DNA of 64,000 nt from assembly GCF_900078305.2 (NCBI RefSeq), contig NZ_LT546026.1, forward strand, positions 237,757-301,756. Reading direction: 5' to 3'. How positions within the stretch are numbered: the stretch's first letter is position 1; each line of letters begins with the position of its first letter. Both the position numbers and the translations under genes were made by a program. Under the pieces are notes generated by a model. The model did no database searches, was not told the origin of the DNA, and saw nothing but the letters and a program-made list of their open reading frames with translations. The stretch comes from Corynebacterium bouchesdurhonense (lineage in GTDB: Bacteria > Actinomycetota > Actinomycetes > Mycobacteriales > Mycobacteriaceae). Of the stretch, positions 33,312 through 41,673 are shown in pieces.

Positions 33312-34360
33312 ACATCATCACCGCCGTCCTTTTGATCGTGGCCTTGCTGGCCGTCAACGCGTTCTTCGTGGGCACCGAGTTCGCGCTCGTCTCGTCACGC
33401 AAGGACCGCCTGGAAACCATGCTCGCACAAGGTAAGACGGGCGCCAAAGACGTGCTCTACGCCATCGAGCACCTCTCCATCTACCTGGCCGGCGCCCAGT
33501 TCGGCATCACCGTCGCCTCGCTCATCCTGGGCAAGGTGGCGGAGCCGGCCATCGCGCACTACATCGAGGTGCCGTTCGAGGCGGCCAACCTGCCACCCGA
33601 GCTACTGCACCCCGTCTCCTTCGTCCTCGCCCTGATCATCATCTCGTTCTTGCACATCCTCTTCGGCGAAATGGTGCCCAAAAACATCGCCATCGCGGGG
33701 CCGGAAACTATGGCCATGCTGCTCATCCCGGCGTTCACCGTGTGGATGAAGGCCACTCGCCCCATCATCGAGTTCCTCAACTGGTTCGCCCGCAAGACCC
33801 TGAAGGCCTTCGGCATTGAGCAGCGCGACGAGCTGGAGTCCACCGTGGACCAGGAGCAGCTGGCCTCCATGATCCGCGAGTCCAGCGAGGAGGGCCTGCT
33901 GGACGCGGAGGAGACCGCCCGCCTGGCTAACGCTCTGCGCACGGACTCCCGCTCCCTGCGCGAGGTGATGATCCCGCTGGACAACGTCAAGACCATCCCC
34001 TACCACCCGCGCGGGATCCGCCTCTCAGAGATCGAGGACGCGGTGCGCGAAACCGGCTACTCCCGCTTCCCCGTCGAGCGCGCGCCGGGCGTGCTGATGG
34101 GCTACGTCCATGTCAAAGACATCCTGGACCTCATGGAGTCGGACGAGGAGGACCCGGCGGTGCCCGTCTCCCGCATCCGCCCGCTGAGCATTGTGGACGG
34201 CAGCCAGTCACTGGATGACGCGCTGACCAGCATGCACCGCCGCTCCGCCCACATGGCCCAGGTCCGCGTCGCCGGCGAGCTGGTGGGTGTGGCCGCGCTC
34301 GAGGACATCATCGAGGAGTACGTGGGTACGGTGGCGGACTGGACGCATGAGTCCGAGTGA
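33308..34360 (+). CDS. CNNM-type membrane protein with CBS pair (second of two)
   Basis: A 350-residue paralogue of the preceding gene with the CNNM domain (LAGAQFGITVASLILGKVAEP; FGEMVPKNIAI) and CBS domains, but no C-terminal CorC_HlyC domain. The tandem long-plus-short arrangement also occurs in mycobacteria and suggests a heteromeric transporter. Translation is coupled to the first copy by a 4-nt overlap, with AAAAGGAGG upstream of the ATG. Confidence 0.88.
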   Translation: MNIITAVLLIVALLAVNAFFVGTEFALVSSRKDRLETMLAQGKTGAKDVLYAIEHLSIYLAGAQFGITVASLILGKVAEPAIAHYIEVPFEAANLPPELLHPVSFVLALIIISFLHILFGEMVPKNIAIAGPETMAMLLIPAFTVWMKATRPIIEFLNWFARKTLKAFGIEQRDELESTVDQEQLASMIRESSEEGLLDAEETARLANALRTDSRSLREVMIPLDNVKTIPYHPRGIRLSEIEDAVRETGYSRFPVERAPGVLMGYVHVKDILDLMESDEEDPAVPVSRIRPLSIVDGSQSLDDALTSMHRRSAHMAQVRVAGELVGVAALEDIIEEYVGTVADWTHESE

Positions 34361-35228
34361 GCCCAGTAGCCCCGCGAGGTATTCGCGGGGGGCGTGGCAG
34401 AGGGCCGTCGACAAGCACCTGCTCCGCGCGCAGCGCTACACCCGCCCCCACCGCGAGCGTCGCACGCGCGGCGAGCACCACCCGGTGTGGGACTTCCTCT
34501 TCGATTACTACCCCGTGCGCGCGAGCCAGCTCGAGCGGTGGCATCCGGGGCTTGGGGCATTGCTTGCCGACGCCCCCGATGCACCCCACAGCTCCTACCC
34601 CCACTACGTCACGGCCGGCGACGGCACCGTACGCTTCGACGCGGACGGCTTTTTGGCCAAGCGCCGCGACGATATGGAGCGGATCCTGCATCTGCTCGAG
34701 GCCACCGCGGGCCGGCAGGCGCATTTTGACTGCTTCGGCATGCACGAGTGGGCGATGGTGTACCGGGGTGAGCCCCGCCACGACCTGCCGCTGCGGTTGG
34801 GGCGAGACGGGACCAATCGGGTGGTGGAGTCGCACCAGCTCAAGTGCAGCCATTTCGACGCCTACCGCTTCTTCACCCCCGCCGCCGCGCCGCTGAACCT
34901 GACGGTGCTCCACCGAGCCTCGCAGGCGGAGCACGACCAGCCGGGGTGCCTGCACGTGGCAATGGACCTGTACAAGTGGGCGGCCAAGATGGGTCCGGTG
35001 GTGCCCGGCGAGCTGCTCTTGGACGCCTTCGAGCTGGCCGTGGAGGCCCGCCGGCTAGACATGGAGGCCTCGCCGTACGACTGCCGGGGCCTCGGCTTCG
35101 AGGTGGTGCCGGTGGAGACGCCGGACGGCAAGGCCACGTACGTGGCGCGCCAACGGGAGCTCGCGGCCGCCGCCGAGCCGATCCGCGCCCGGCTGGTGGA
35201 GCTCTTGACCGACCTTTTAAAGCGATAA
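34347..35228 (+). CDS. Conserved actinobacterial protein, possible 3-methyladenine DNA glycosylase-like
   Basis: A 293-residue protein with conserved-looking motifs RRTRGEHHPVWDFLFDYY, CFGMHEWAMVY and QAEHDQPGCLHVAMDLYKWA. I recall similar corynebacterial proteins annotated as 3-methyladenine DNA glycosylase, but I see no helix-hairpin-helix or other diagnostic motif, so I do not rely on that name. The ATG overlaps the preceding gene by 14 nt. Two copies of the dispersed element lie inside it (34401-34425 and 34554-34577), encoding AVDKHLLRAQ and GALLADAPDAP. Confidence 0.7.
   Translation: MSPSEPSSPARYSRGAWQRAVDKHLLRAQRYTRPHRERRTRGEHHPVWDFLFDYYPVRASQLERWHPGLGALLADAPDAPHSSYPHYVTAGDGTVRFDADGFLAKRRDDMERILHLLEATAGRQAHFDCFGMHEWAMVYRGEPRHDLPLRLGRDGTNRVVESHQLKCSHFDAYRFFTPAAAPLNLTVLHRASQAEHDQPGCLHVAMDLYKWAAKMGPVVPGELLLDAFELAVEARRLDMEASPYDCRGLGFEVVPVETPDGKATYVARQRELAAAAEPIRARLVELLTDLLKR
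34401..34425 (-). repeat. Partial dispersed GTCGAC element
   Basis: AGGGCCGTCGACAAGCACCT plus GCTCC: 11 of 12 core bases, no GGGGGC arm. First of two copies in the same gene. Confidence 0.5.
34554..34577 (+). repeat. Dispersed GTCGAC element (GCCGAC variant)
   Basis: GGGGCATTGCTTGCCGACGC plus CCCC, almost identical to the copy in pafC at 9181-9209, 25 kb away and in an unrelated gene. Confidence 0.7.
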
Positions 35229-35239
35229 GATGCCTCGGT

Positions 35240-36613
35240 ATGGGTAGGCACTCGAACGGGAAGAACAACTACGCCCTCTCCGGCGGCGCCGTCTTCGCCC
35301 TCGCGGCGGTGGTGGTGCTGCTGGGTGGCCTGACCTGGTTCCTCGCGGCGCGCGGCGGGGATGGTTCCGGCGAGGCGGCGCCCCGCACGTGCGTCTCCGG
35401 AGAGCTGGAACTACCCGTCGCGGCCACGAACGAAACCGTCGCCCGCGAGCTGATTGCCGCGTACCAGGACAGTGCCCCCGTGGTGCGCGACTACTGCGTG
35501 AACCCGGAATACACCGCCTCGTTGACGGACGCAGCCGTCTACCTCGCGCCGGACACTGCAGTGACCCAGCAACGCCTCGCCCAGGCCCACCGCACGGCCG
35601 CCGTGGCGGAGCCGGCGGCGGCCTACGCAGACATGGTGGGCCTAGCCGGCGGCGATGAGCCGAGTGAGGACGTACCCCTAGATAAGGTGCGCTTCCCCGC
35701 CGACACCCCGGAGAGCTCGGCGATTACGGCGGCAGCCCTCGCCGATTCGGACGCCCCGGCCGTAGCAGCGCTGACCAACCAGCGCCTCGACGCGAGTGCG
35801 GATTTCGACGCCTCGGGCGGGGACTACCTGGCCACATCCGAGCTCAACGCTCCGGCCGGGCTCTCGTTCCGCCCGCTGGCCGCGTCGGTGGTGTACGCAG
35901 CGATCCCCTTAAGCAGCGGCGACGCGGTGGATGAGAACCAGTCGCGCGCCGGTCAGGACTTCGCCCGCTTCGCCGCTGAACGGTTCAAGGAGGCGGGCTC
36001 GGGCGCGCCCGAGCAGCCCGTGGTGGCCGAGGAGGTTTGGGCCGCGGCCCTCCCGAACGCCCCGCTGCCCGCCGCGCTCCCGGCGAGCGAGCAGCCGCTT
36101 GACACCCTGTTCCTCCTCGACACCTCCGATGCCATGGCTCCGTACATCCAGCCGGCCAAGGACGCGGTATCCGCGGTCGCGCGCGAAGTTGGCGCCGCCG
36201 GCAGGCAGGTGGCGCTGTGGAACTATTCCTCCCCGCTCACACCGGGCGTGACGCAGGGGTACCGCCCCAACGTCGACATGACGCCGGATGCGGCCCAGGT
36301 GCAGGCGGCGGTGCAGCGCTTCCTCACCGGCGGTGTGCCGCTCACCCGCGAGGCGGTCGAGGCCGCGGCCGCATCCATGAATGGCCCCGGGCGCATCGTA
36401 GTGATCACTACGGGCACAGCGGACGCGGGGGACGACGCTGCATTCAGAAGCGCGGTTCAGGCGGCGCCGGCCGGCACGGTGATCGCCGTGGTGCACGTGG
36501 GCCAGGGTCAGCAGGACGCCGCGCTGGCAAGCGTGGCGTCGTCCAGCCGGCAAGCGGATACCGGCGAGGCATTGGCCGCGGCGGTGGCGGCGGCCGCCGG
36601 GGTCCAGGGCTAG
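35240..36613 (+). CDS. Membrane-anchored von Willebrand factor A-like protein
   Basis: A 457-residue protein with a positively charged N-terminus and one membrane helix (residues about 14-37), then a solute-binding-protein-like region and a C-terminal vWA-like domain beginning near TLFLLDTSDAMAPYIQPAKD. The MIDAS motif is DTSDA rather than DxSxS: the last Ser is replaced, so metal binding is uncertain. TAAGAT ends 8 nt before the ATG, suggesting a leaderless transcript. The stop overlaps that of the convergent merR. Function unknown. Confidence 0.75.
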   Translation: MGRHSNGKNNYALSGGAVFALAAVVVLLGGLTWFLAARGGDGSGEAAPRTCVSGELELPVAATNETVARELIAAYQDSAPVVRDYCVNPEYTASLTDAAVYLAPDTAVTQQRLAQAHRTAAVAEPAAAYADMVGLAGGDEPSEDVPLDKVRFPADTPESSAITAAALADSDAPAVAALTNQRLDASADFDASGGDYLATSELNAPAGLSFRPLAASVVYAAIPLSSGDAVDENQSRAGQDFARFAAERFKEAGSGAPEQPVVAEEVWAAALPNAPLPAALPASEQPLDTLFLLDTSDAMAPYIQPAKDAVSAVAREVGAAGRQVALWNYSSPLTPGVTQGYRPNVDMTPDAAQVQAAVQRFLTGGVPLTREAVEAAAASMNGPGRIVVITTGTADAGDDAAFRSAVQAAPAGTVIAVVHVGQGQQDAALASVASSSRQADTGEALAAAVAAAAGVQG

Positions 36614-37185
36614 GAGGTCTTGCGGCGACGGCGGGCCGCCAGCTCGTCGATGCCGACAATGTTGTCCGGCTCGGCGTCCTCGATCACGCGCTCAGAGGGG
36701 AACGCGGAGATGGTGCCGGTGAGCTCCTTCATAATTTGGGGCACGGCGATGCCGAACACGCCCTGGCCTCCGTTGAGGAGGTCGATAATCTCCTCGTTGC
36801 TGCGGCACTCGTACACCGTCACGCCGTCGGACACCAAGGTGATCTCGGCGATGTCGTTCACGCCTCGGTCGCGGAGCTTGTCCACGGCGAGGCGGATGTT
36901 CTGCAGCGAGATGCCGGTGTCGAGCAGGCCCTTGACAATTTTCAGGACAAGGATGTCCTTGAAGGAGTACAGACGCTGGGAGCCGGAGCCCTTGGCGCCG
37001 CGGATGGAGGGGCGGACCAGGTTGGTGCGCGCCCAGTAGTCCAGCTGACGGTACGTGATGCCTGCAACCTGGCACGCGATGGGGACGCGGTAACCCACCT
37101 CGTCGGAGGGGCCGATATCGAACAGCGACTCCTGCACCGGGGACTCAGTGCCGCCGGCGGGGGTGGTGGAAGTGTTCGTGCTCAC
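36610..37185 (-). CDS. MerR-family regulator (Rv1828/Rv1830-like)
   Basis: A 191-residue regulator with an N-terminal MerR wHTH (YRVPIACQVAGITYRQLDYW) and a long C-terminal helical region. It is the last gene of the secA2-odhI-ftsR-bfn-merR cluster, conserved in M. tuberculosis and C. glutamicum. Its own promoter region carries an inverted repeat flanking the -10 (37213-37246), suggesting autoregulation. The effector is unknown. Confidence 0.88.
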   Translation of the reverse strand: MSTNTSTTPAGGTESPVQESLFDIGPSDEVGYRVPIACQVAGITYRQLDYWARTNLVRPSIRGAKGSGSQRLYSFKDILVLKIVKGLLDTGISLQNIRLAVDKLRDRGVNDIAEITLVSDGVTVYECRSNEEIIDLLNGGQGVFGIAVPQIMKELTGTISAFPSERVIEDAEPDNIVGIDELAARRRRKTS

Positions 37186-37212
37186 GTAATTACTCCAGTG
37201 GTGTTTACCAGA

Positions 37213-37254
37213 CGGTCTAGTGGATATTTAAAGCCAGCGTAGACCGCAGGTCAA
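37213..37254 (-). promoter_or_regulatory. merR promoter with flanking inverted repeat
   Basis: On the minus strand, -35 TTGACC (37254-37249) and -10 TTAAAT (37231-37226) are exactly 17 nt apart. The inverted repeat CGGTCTA/TAGACCG (37213-37219 and 37240-37246) has one arm in the spacer and one just downstream of the -10, a good layout for a repressor or MerR-type operator. Confidence 0.55.
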
Positions 37255-37299
37255 GCGTCACCTACGCAACACGCCGAACTCTCAACCTCAACTTTAACA

Positions 37300-37863
37300 T
37301 TAGGCTTCGCCGAACTCGCCGAACGAGTCTTCGTCCACCCCAAGCTCCCGCATGAACTCCACGAAGTCTTCCGTAACCTGGTCGCGCGCTCCCCCGCTCT
37401 CGGGGCCGCCGGCCCCCTCATCGTGAGACCGCTCCGCAAGCTCGACGCCAAAGTAGTCCAGAGCGTCGCTCGAGGAGAGGTACATCGACGCCTGCTGCAG
37501 CACAGCCTCCTCGGCCTGGAGGGGCACGTCGAGGATGGCCGCCATGATCAGCGCGTCCGAGGGGCGGAGGTCGACCGAGGTGCCGTCTTCAAGCAAAAGC
37601 TCCGCCACGAATACCCCGCTGTGGTAGCTGGTGATGTTGATGCCGACCGCGCCCGAAGTGGCGTTCGCGATCATCTCCGCCATTGCGTCGTGGGCAGAAG
37701 GGCGTCGCGGGGACCACTCCTCCAGGCGGGCGGCCAGCTGTGCGCCCTCTACAGGCGGCAGCCAGACAGGCACAACGCGGCCGCGACCCTCCCAATCGAG
37801 GAGTGCGCAGAGAAAGTTTTCGGGCCCGACCGGGAACACACCGAGGAGGTTGACGGATTCCAT
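37300..37863 (-). CDS. Bifunctional nuclease (BFN) family protein
   Basis: A 187-residue DUF151/BFN-domain protein: ENFLCALLDWEGRGRVVPVW at the N-terminus and VDLRPSDALIMAAILDVPL in the core, followed by an acidic tail. Plant BFN1 cleaves RNA and DNA; the bacterial role is unproven. I start at the Met of MESVNLLG (37863) rather than 37881. The order ftsR-bfn-merR is conserved among Corynebacteriales. Confidence 0.88.
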   Translation of the reverse strand: MESVNLLGVFPVGPENFLCALLDWEGRGRVVPVWLPPVEGAQLAARLEEWSPRRPSAHDAMAEMIANATSGAVGINITSYHSGVFVAELLLEDGTSVDLRPSDALIMAAILDVPLQAEEAVLQQASMYLSSSDALDYFGVELAERSHDEGAGGPESGGARDQVTEDFVEFMRELGVDEDSFGEFGEA

Positions 37864-37870
37864 CGGGGCG

Positions 37871-38593
37871 CTAGCGGGCAAGGCCGCTACGCAGCTCGTT
37901 CTTTACCAGCGCGGCGTGCAGCGAGACGACGAGGGCAGAGATCTGCTGGGCCATTTCCTCGGCTTCCTGGCGCGCGGATTCCTTACCGGAGCGGGCCACC
38001 GGGTCGGTCACCTGCGACACCAGGTCCGCCTGGCGGGAGGCGGCGGTGCGCATGGACTTCAGGTGGCGCGCCTCGAAGCCGAACTCCTTCAGGGCGCCGG
38101 CGGTGGCGACGATGTGCACGTCGTCCGGGCCGAACAGGCCGGACGCGTCTGGGGTGAGCATGCCAGCCTTGATCAGCTCGGCTACATCGGTGTCCTCGGC
38201 CTTGGCCTGCTGGGCCAGCTCCGTATCGGTCAGGCGGACGGGTGCAGACGCGCGGAAGGTCTCCGGCTTGACCACGGGGGCCGCCTCGGTGATCACGGCG
38301 GCCACCTTGCCGGAATCCATCGCGTCGAGCTGTTCGCGGATTACCTTCAGCGGCAGGTAGTTATCGCGCTGGGTGACCAGGATGTAGCGGAGGCGCTCAA
38401 CATCGTCGTCGGTGAAGCGGCGGTACCCCGAGGCCGTGCGCTCCGGGGTGATGAGCCCCTCGGACTCGAGGAAGCGGATTTTGGAGACCGTGACGTCGGG
38501 GAACTCCTCGCGCAGGCGCTCGAGCACCACGCCGATGGACATGGTCTTGGCGGCAGGGCGCGCAGCGGGGGCGGTCTTACGGATAGCGCTCAC
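37871..38593 (-). CDS. ftsR: MerR-family regulator FtsR
   Basis: A 240-residue protein with wHTH (MSIGVVLERLREEFPDVTVS ... RFLESEGLITPERTASGYRR) and a coiled C-terminal half. Directly downstream of odhI, matching Cg1631 of C. glutamicum, which activates ftsZ expression. I start at the GTG at 38593 (VSAIRKTAP); the alternative internal Met (MSIGVV) would give a tighter MerR N-terminus. Confidence 0.88.
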   Translation of the reverse strand: MSAIRKTAPAARPAAKTMSIGVVLERLREEFPDVTVSKIRFLESEGLITPERTASGYRRFTDDDVERLRYILVTQRDNYLPLKVIREQLDAMDSGKVAAVITEAAPVVKPETFRASAPVRLTDTELAQQAKAEDTDVAELIKAGMLTPDASGLFGPDDVHIVATAGALKEFGFEARHLKSMRTAASRQADLVSQVTDPVARSGKESARQEAEEMAQQISALVVSLHAALVKNELRSGLAR

Positions 38594-38644
38594 GGGTCTT
38601 AGCTCAATCTTTCCTCGAGGTTGAAGGTTGGGGAATCGGCCCAC

Positions 38645-38685
38645 AGTTCTCGCTGGGGCCGCCGGGGCCGCCGAGCCCCAGAACT
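38645..38685 (-). terminator. Hairpin between odhI and ftsR
   Basis: CTGGGGC (38653-38659) pairs with GCCCCAG (38675-38681), extended by AGTT/AACT across a 4-nt bulge. It lies in the 129-nt gap between the odhI stop and the ftsR start, which must also contain any ftsR promoter. Confidence 0.5.
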
Positions 38686-38722
38686 GGGATACGAGTGTAG
38701 CGGGCCGGGCAGGCGCGCGCCG

Positions 38723-39154
38723 CTACTTGTTGCCGGAAATGAAGACGAGGCGGAACTTGCCGATCTGAATCTCGTCGCCGTCGGAGAGCGTCTCGGAGTT
38801 GCGCGGCTCGCGGTTTACGTAGGTGCCGTTCAGGGAACCCACGTCCACTACCTCGAAGGAGTCCTCCTTGCGGCGGAACTCTGCGTGGCGGCGGGAGACC
38901 GTGACATCGTCGAGGAAGATGTCCGCCTCGGGGTGGCGGCCGGCCGTGGTGCAGTCCTGGTCGAGCAGGAAGCGAGCCCCGGCGTTCGGGCCGCGCTTGA
39001 CCACCAGCAGCGCCGCGTCCTCGGGCAGGTTCTCCGCGCTGGGTGCGGAATCCTGGGCGGCGGCCGCCCCGGACTCCATCTCCTTGAGCAGATCCGCGCG
39101 GAAGACCGAGGTCGTCTCGACCTGGCTCTGCGGAGTGCCGGTGTTCTCGCTCAT
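38723..39154 (-). CDS. odhI: FHA-domain inhibitor of 2-oxoglutarate dehydrogenase OdhI (GarA)
   Basis: Exactly 143 residues, like C. glutamicum OdhI. The N-terminal phosphorylation motif QVETTSVFRADLL has Thr14 and Thr15, targets of PknG/PknB-type kinases; the FHA domain (residues about 50-140) contains GRHPEADIFLDD, TVSRRHAEF and LNGTYVNRE. Unphosphorylated OdhI binds OdhA and blocks 2-oxoglutarate dehydrogenase, directing carbon to glutamate. Downstream of secA2 with a 56-nt gap. Confidence 0.96.
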   Translation of the reverse strand: MSENTGTPQSQVETTSVFRADLLKEMESGAAAAQDSAPSAENLPEDAALLVVKRGPNAGARFLLDQDCTTAGRHPEADIFLDDVTVSRRHAEFRRKEDSFEVVDVGSLNGTYVNREPRNSETLSDGDEIQIGKFRLVFISGNK

Positions 39155-39210
39155 CGCTACCTCCAAGCAACTCGAGGGTGAAGAAAATTAATCGCCCGCC
39201 ATCTTAACCC

Positions 39211-41502
39211 CTAGCGGAAGATGTTGCCGATGCCGCTGATCACGGAGTTGCCGGAACCGGCCAGCGGGTTGTCAGAGACCATGTACGTCCACGTCGAGCT
39301 CGGCCGCTTCCACCCGGCATCCTCCAGGTGGGCGCCGCCTTCATCGATGTTCACCGCGGCGAAGGTGTCGGCGGCCTCGTCCACCGCCCGGTTGGCTAGG
39401 TCCTTGAACTCGCGGACGGCGATGCGGTGGTACTCGTCGATGGGCGTCTCGCGCGCAATGGCGCGCAGGTGGATGGACTCGCGCACATCATCCATCAGCG
39501 CCAGGTGCTCGGACCACTCGTGGTCCAAGTGGAAGAGCATGATGTCCCTGGCGGCCTGCTCCTTGACGTCGTCAGGCAAGTGCTCCAGCTCAGCCGCGCG
39601 CGCCGGATTGCGGGAGGCAAGCTCGCACCACGCGGTGTCGGTGTCCAGGAGCGCTGCGCGGCGCTCGTCGAGAATGTCGCGGTGGTCCGCCAACAGCTTG
39701 TTGTACTTCCAGGTCTGCGAGTGGATCTCTAAAAGCTGGCCCTCCGTCACCCGCTGGCAGTGCTCAATGAACTGTTGCACGCGGCCTGATTCGATGCACC
39801 CGTCCGGATCCGGGTGGGCGGTGACCTGTTCGCCCGCACCGCCCACCTTCACAATGTCGTCCTCCAGGGAGACGAAGAACAGGCTCAGGCCAGGGTCGCC
39901 CTGGCGGCCGGCGCGCCCGCGCAGCTGGTTGTCCAGGCGCGCGGTGCGGTGGCGCGCAGTGCCAACCACCGCCAGCCCGCCGAGCGCGGCCACCTCGTCG
40001 TGGTCGGCCTCGTCGGCCCCGCCCAACCTGATGTCGGTACCGCGGCCGGCCATCTGCGTGGACACGGTGACGCGCCCCGTGTCCCCCGCCTCGGCGATGA
40101 TGCGCGCCTCCTCGGCGTCGTTCTTGGCGTTGAGCACGTTGACCGCGATGCCGCGTGCCTCGAGCGCCGCTGCCAGCGCCTCAGATTCGGCCACGTCGTG
40201 GGTGCCCACCAAGACGGGCTGGCCCGTGGCGTGGATGGCCGCAATCTCCTCAACGATCGCTGCGTTCTTCTCCCCCACCGTGGCGTAGACGCGGTCCGCC
40301 TCGTCGAAGCGGCGCAACTCGTTTGCCCGGTCGATCACTGAGACGTGCAGGCCGTAGAAGCTGCGCAGCTGGTCCGTCGCCTCCACCGCGGTACCCGTCA
40401 TGCCGCACACCACCGGGTAGCGGCGCATGAGGGCTTGGAGTGTGATCGAGTCCAGGATGCGCCCGCCCTCGGACACGGCCAGGCCCTCCTTGGCCTCCAC
40501 CGCCGCCTGCAACCCGTCGGGCCAGCGCTGCAGCTCGGCGACGCGCCCGCGCGAGGCGTCCACGAGCGCCACTTTGCCGTCGGCGACGATGTAGTGCACG
40601 TCGCGGATCAGCAGCGCCTTGGCGTGCAGCGCGAGGTTCACGCGCACCAAGGTGGTGCCGATGTGCTCATCTGAGTAGAGCGAGTCGATGCCCAGGAGCC
40701 TCTCCACCTTGGCCGCGCCCTCGTCGGTGAGGAACGCGTTTCGTCCCTCCGCGTCGATGGTGTAGTCCTTGCCCTCCGCAAGCTGGGACACCGCAGCGGT
40801 GATCTGCCCGGTCGCCTGTTGCGCTCCCTCGGACCCGGCGAGGATGAGTGGCACCAGCGCCTCGTCCACCAGCACGCTGTCCGCCTCGTCCACCAGCGCA
40901 ACGTCAGCGGGCGCCTGCACCGCTTGGGAGCGGCGGGTGATCTGGTTGTCGCGCAGGTGGTCGAAGCCGATCTCCGTCACCGGCGCGTAAACGATGTCGC
41001 AGCGGTACGCCGCCACCCGCTCGTCGCGCGTGGAGGACTCGGTCACGGGGGCCACGCTGAGACCGAAGAACTCCACCAGCGGGCGCATCCACTCGGCATC
41101 GCGGGCAGCCAGGTAGTTGTTCACCGTGATCACGTGCACTCGCTTGCCGGTCAGGGCGTACCCGGCGGCGGCCATCGCGCCCACCAGGGTTTTGCCCTCG
41201 CCGGTGGCCATCTGGATCACGTCGCCCTCCAACAGGCGCAGGACAGCTTGGTTCTGCACTTCGAACGGCTGCATGCCAAGGGTGCGTCGAGAAGCAACTG
41301 CGAGCCCCGCGAGGAACCTCGGCTTGTCGGCCACCTCTCCCCCGCGCACCGTCGCGCGGACCTCGGCAGCGAGCGCCGCGTCATCGAGCTGCTCGAGGGC
41401 GGGGATCAGCTCGTGGGCGGCGGCAACCACCCCGCGGGACTTCTTGTTGTTGCGCTCGGCGGTGGAGCCCATGGCCTTCCAGAACCAGTCGAATGCGCCC
41501 AT
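39211..41502 (-). CDS. secA2: Accessory preprotein translocase ATPase SecA2
   Basis: A 763-residue SecA-family ATPase: Walker A QMATGEGKTL, DEADSVLVDEA, and the helicase-like motifs AGRGTDIRLGG and RGRAGRQGDPG. It is shorter than a housekeeping SecA and lacks the C-terminal zinc-binding linker. Location beside odhI/garA matches SecA2 of mycobacteria (Rv1821), which exports a subset of proteins. Start at the Met of MGAFDWFWKAMG (41502), preceded by AAAGGA. Confidence 0.9.
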   Translation of the reverse strand: MGAFDWFWKAMGSTAERNNKKSRGVVAAAHELIPALEQLDDAALAAEVRATVRGGEVADKPRFLAGLAVASRRTLGMQPFEVQNQAVLRLLEGDVIQMATGEGKTLVGAMAAAGYALTGKRVHVITVNNYLAARDAEWMRPLVEFFGLSVAPVTESSTRDERVAAYRCDIVYAPVTEIGFDHLRDNQITRRSQAVQAPADVALVDEADSVLVDEALVPLILAGSEGAQQATGQITAAVSQLAEGKDYTIDAEGRNAFLTDEGAAKVERLLGIDSLYSDEHIGTTLVRVNLALHAKALLIRDVHYIVADGKVALVDASRGRVAELQRWPDGLQAAVEAKEGLAVSEGGRILDSITLQALMRRYPVVCGMTGTAVEATDQLRSFYGLHVSVIDRANELRRFDEADRVYATVGEKNAAIVEEIAAIHATGQPVLVGTHDVAESEALAAALEARGIAVNVLNAKNDAEEARIIAEAGDTGRVTVSTQMAGRGTDIRLGGADEADHDEVAALGGLAVVGTARHRTARLDNQLRGRAGRQGDPGLSLFFVSLEDDIVKVGGAGEQVTAHPDPDGCIESGRVQQFIEHCQRVTEGQLLEIHSQTWKYNKLLADHRDILDERRAALLDTDTAWCELASRNPARAAELEHLPDDVKEQAARDIMLFHLDHEWSEHLALMDDVRESIHLRAIARETPIDEYHRIAVREFKDLANRAVDEAADTFAAVNIDEGGAHLEDAGWKRPSSTWTYMVSDNPLAGSGNSVISGIGNIFR

Positions 41503-41673
41503 CAGGTGCGTCCTTTCGTGTGTCGCCGGGTACGCGGCCTGCCGGGTAGCCGGCGGGTGCACGTGCATCGAACACCGATGGTAAACGCCCCCGGGATGCG
41601 CCCGCGCGATCCCCCGCCCCTTCGGGTTACCCTTGACGGCGATAAAACGCTACACAAGGAGACGTCTTTTCCG

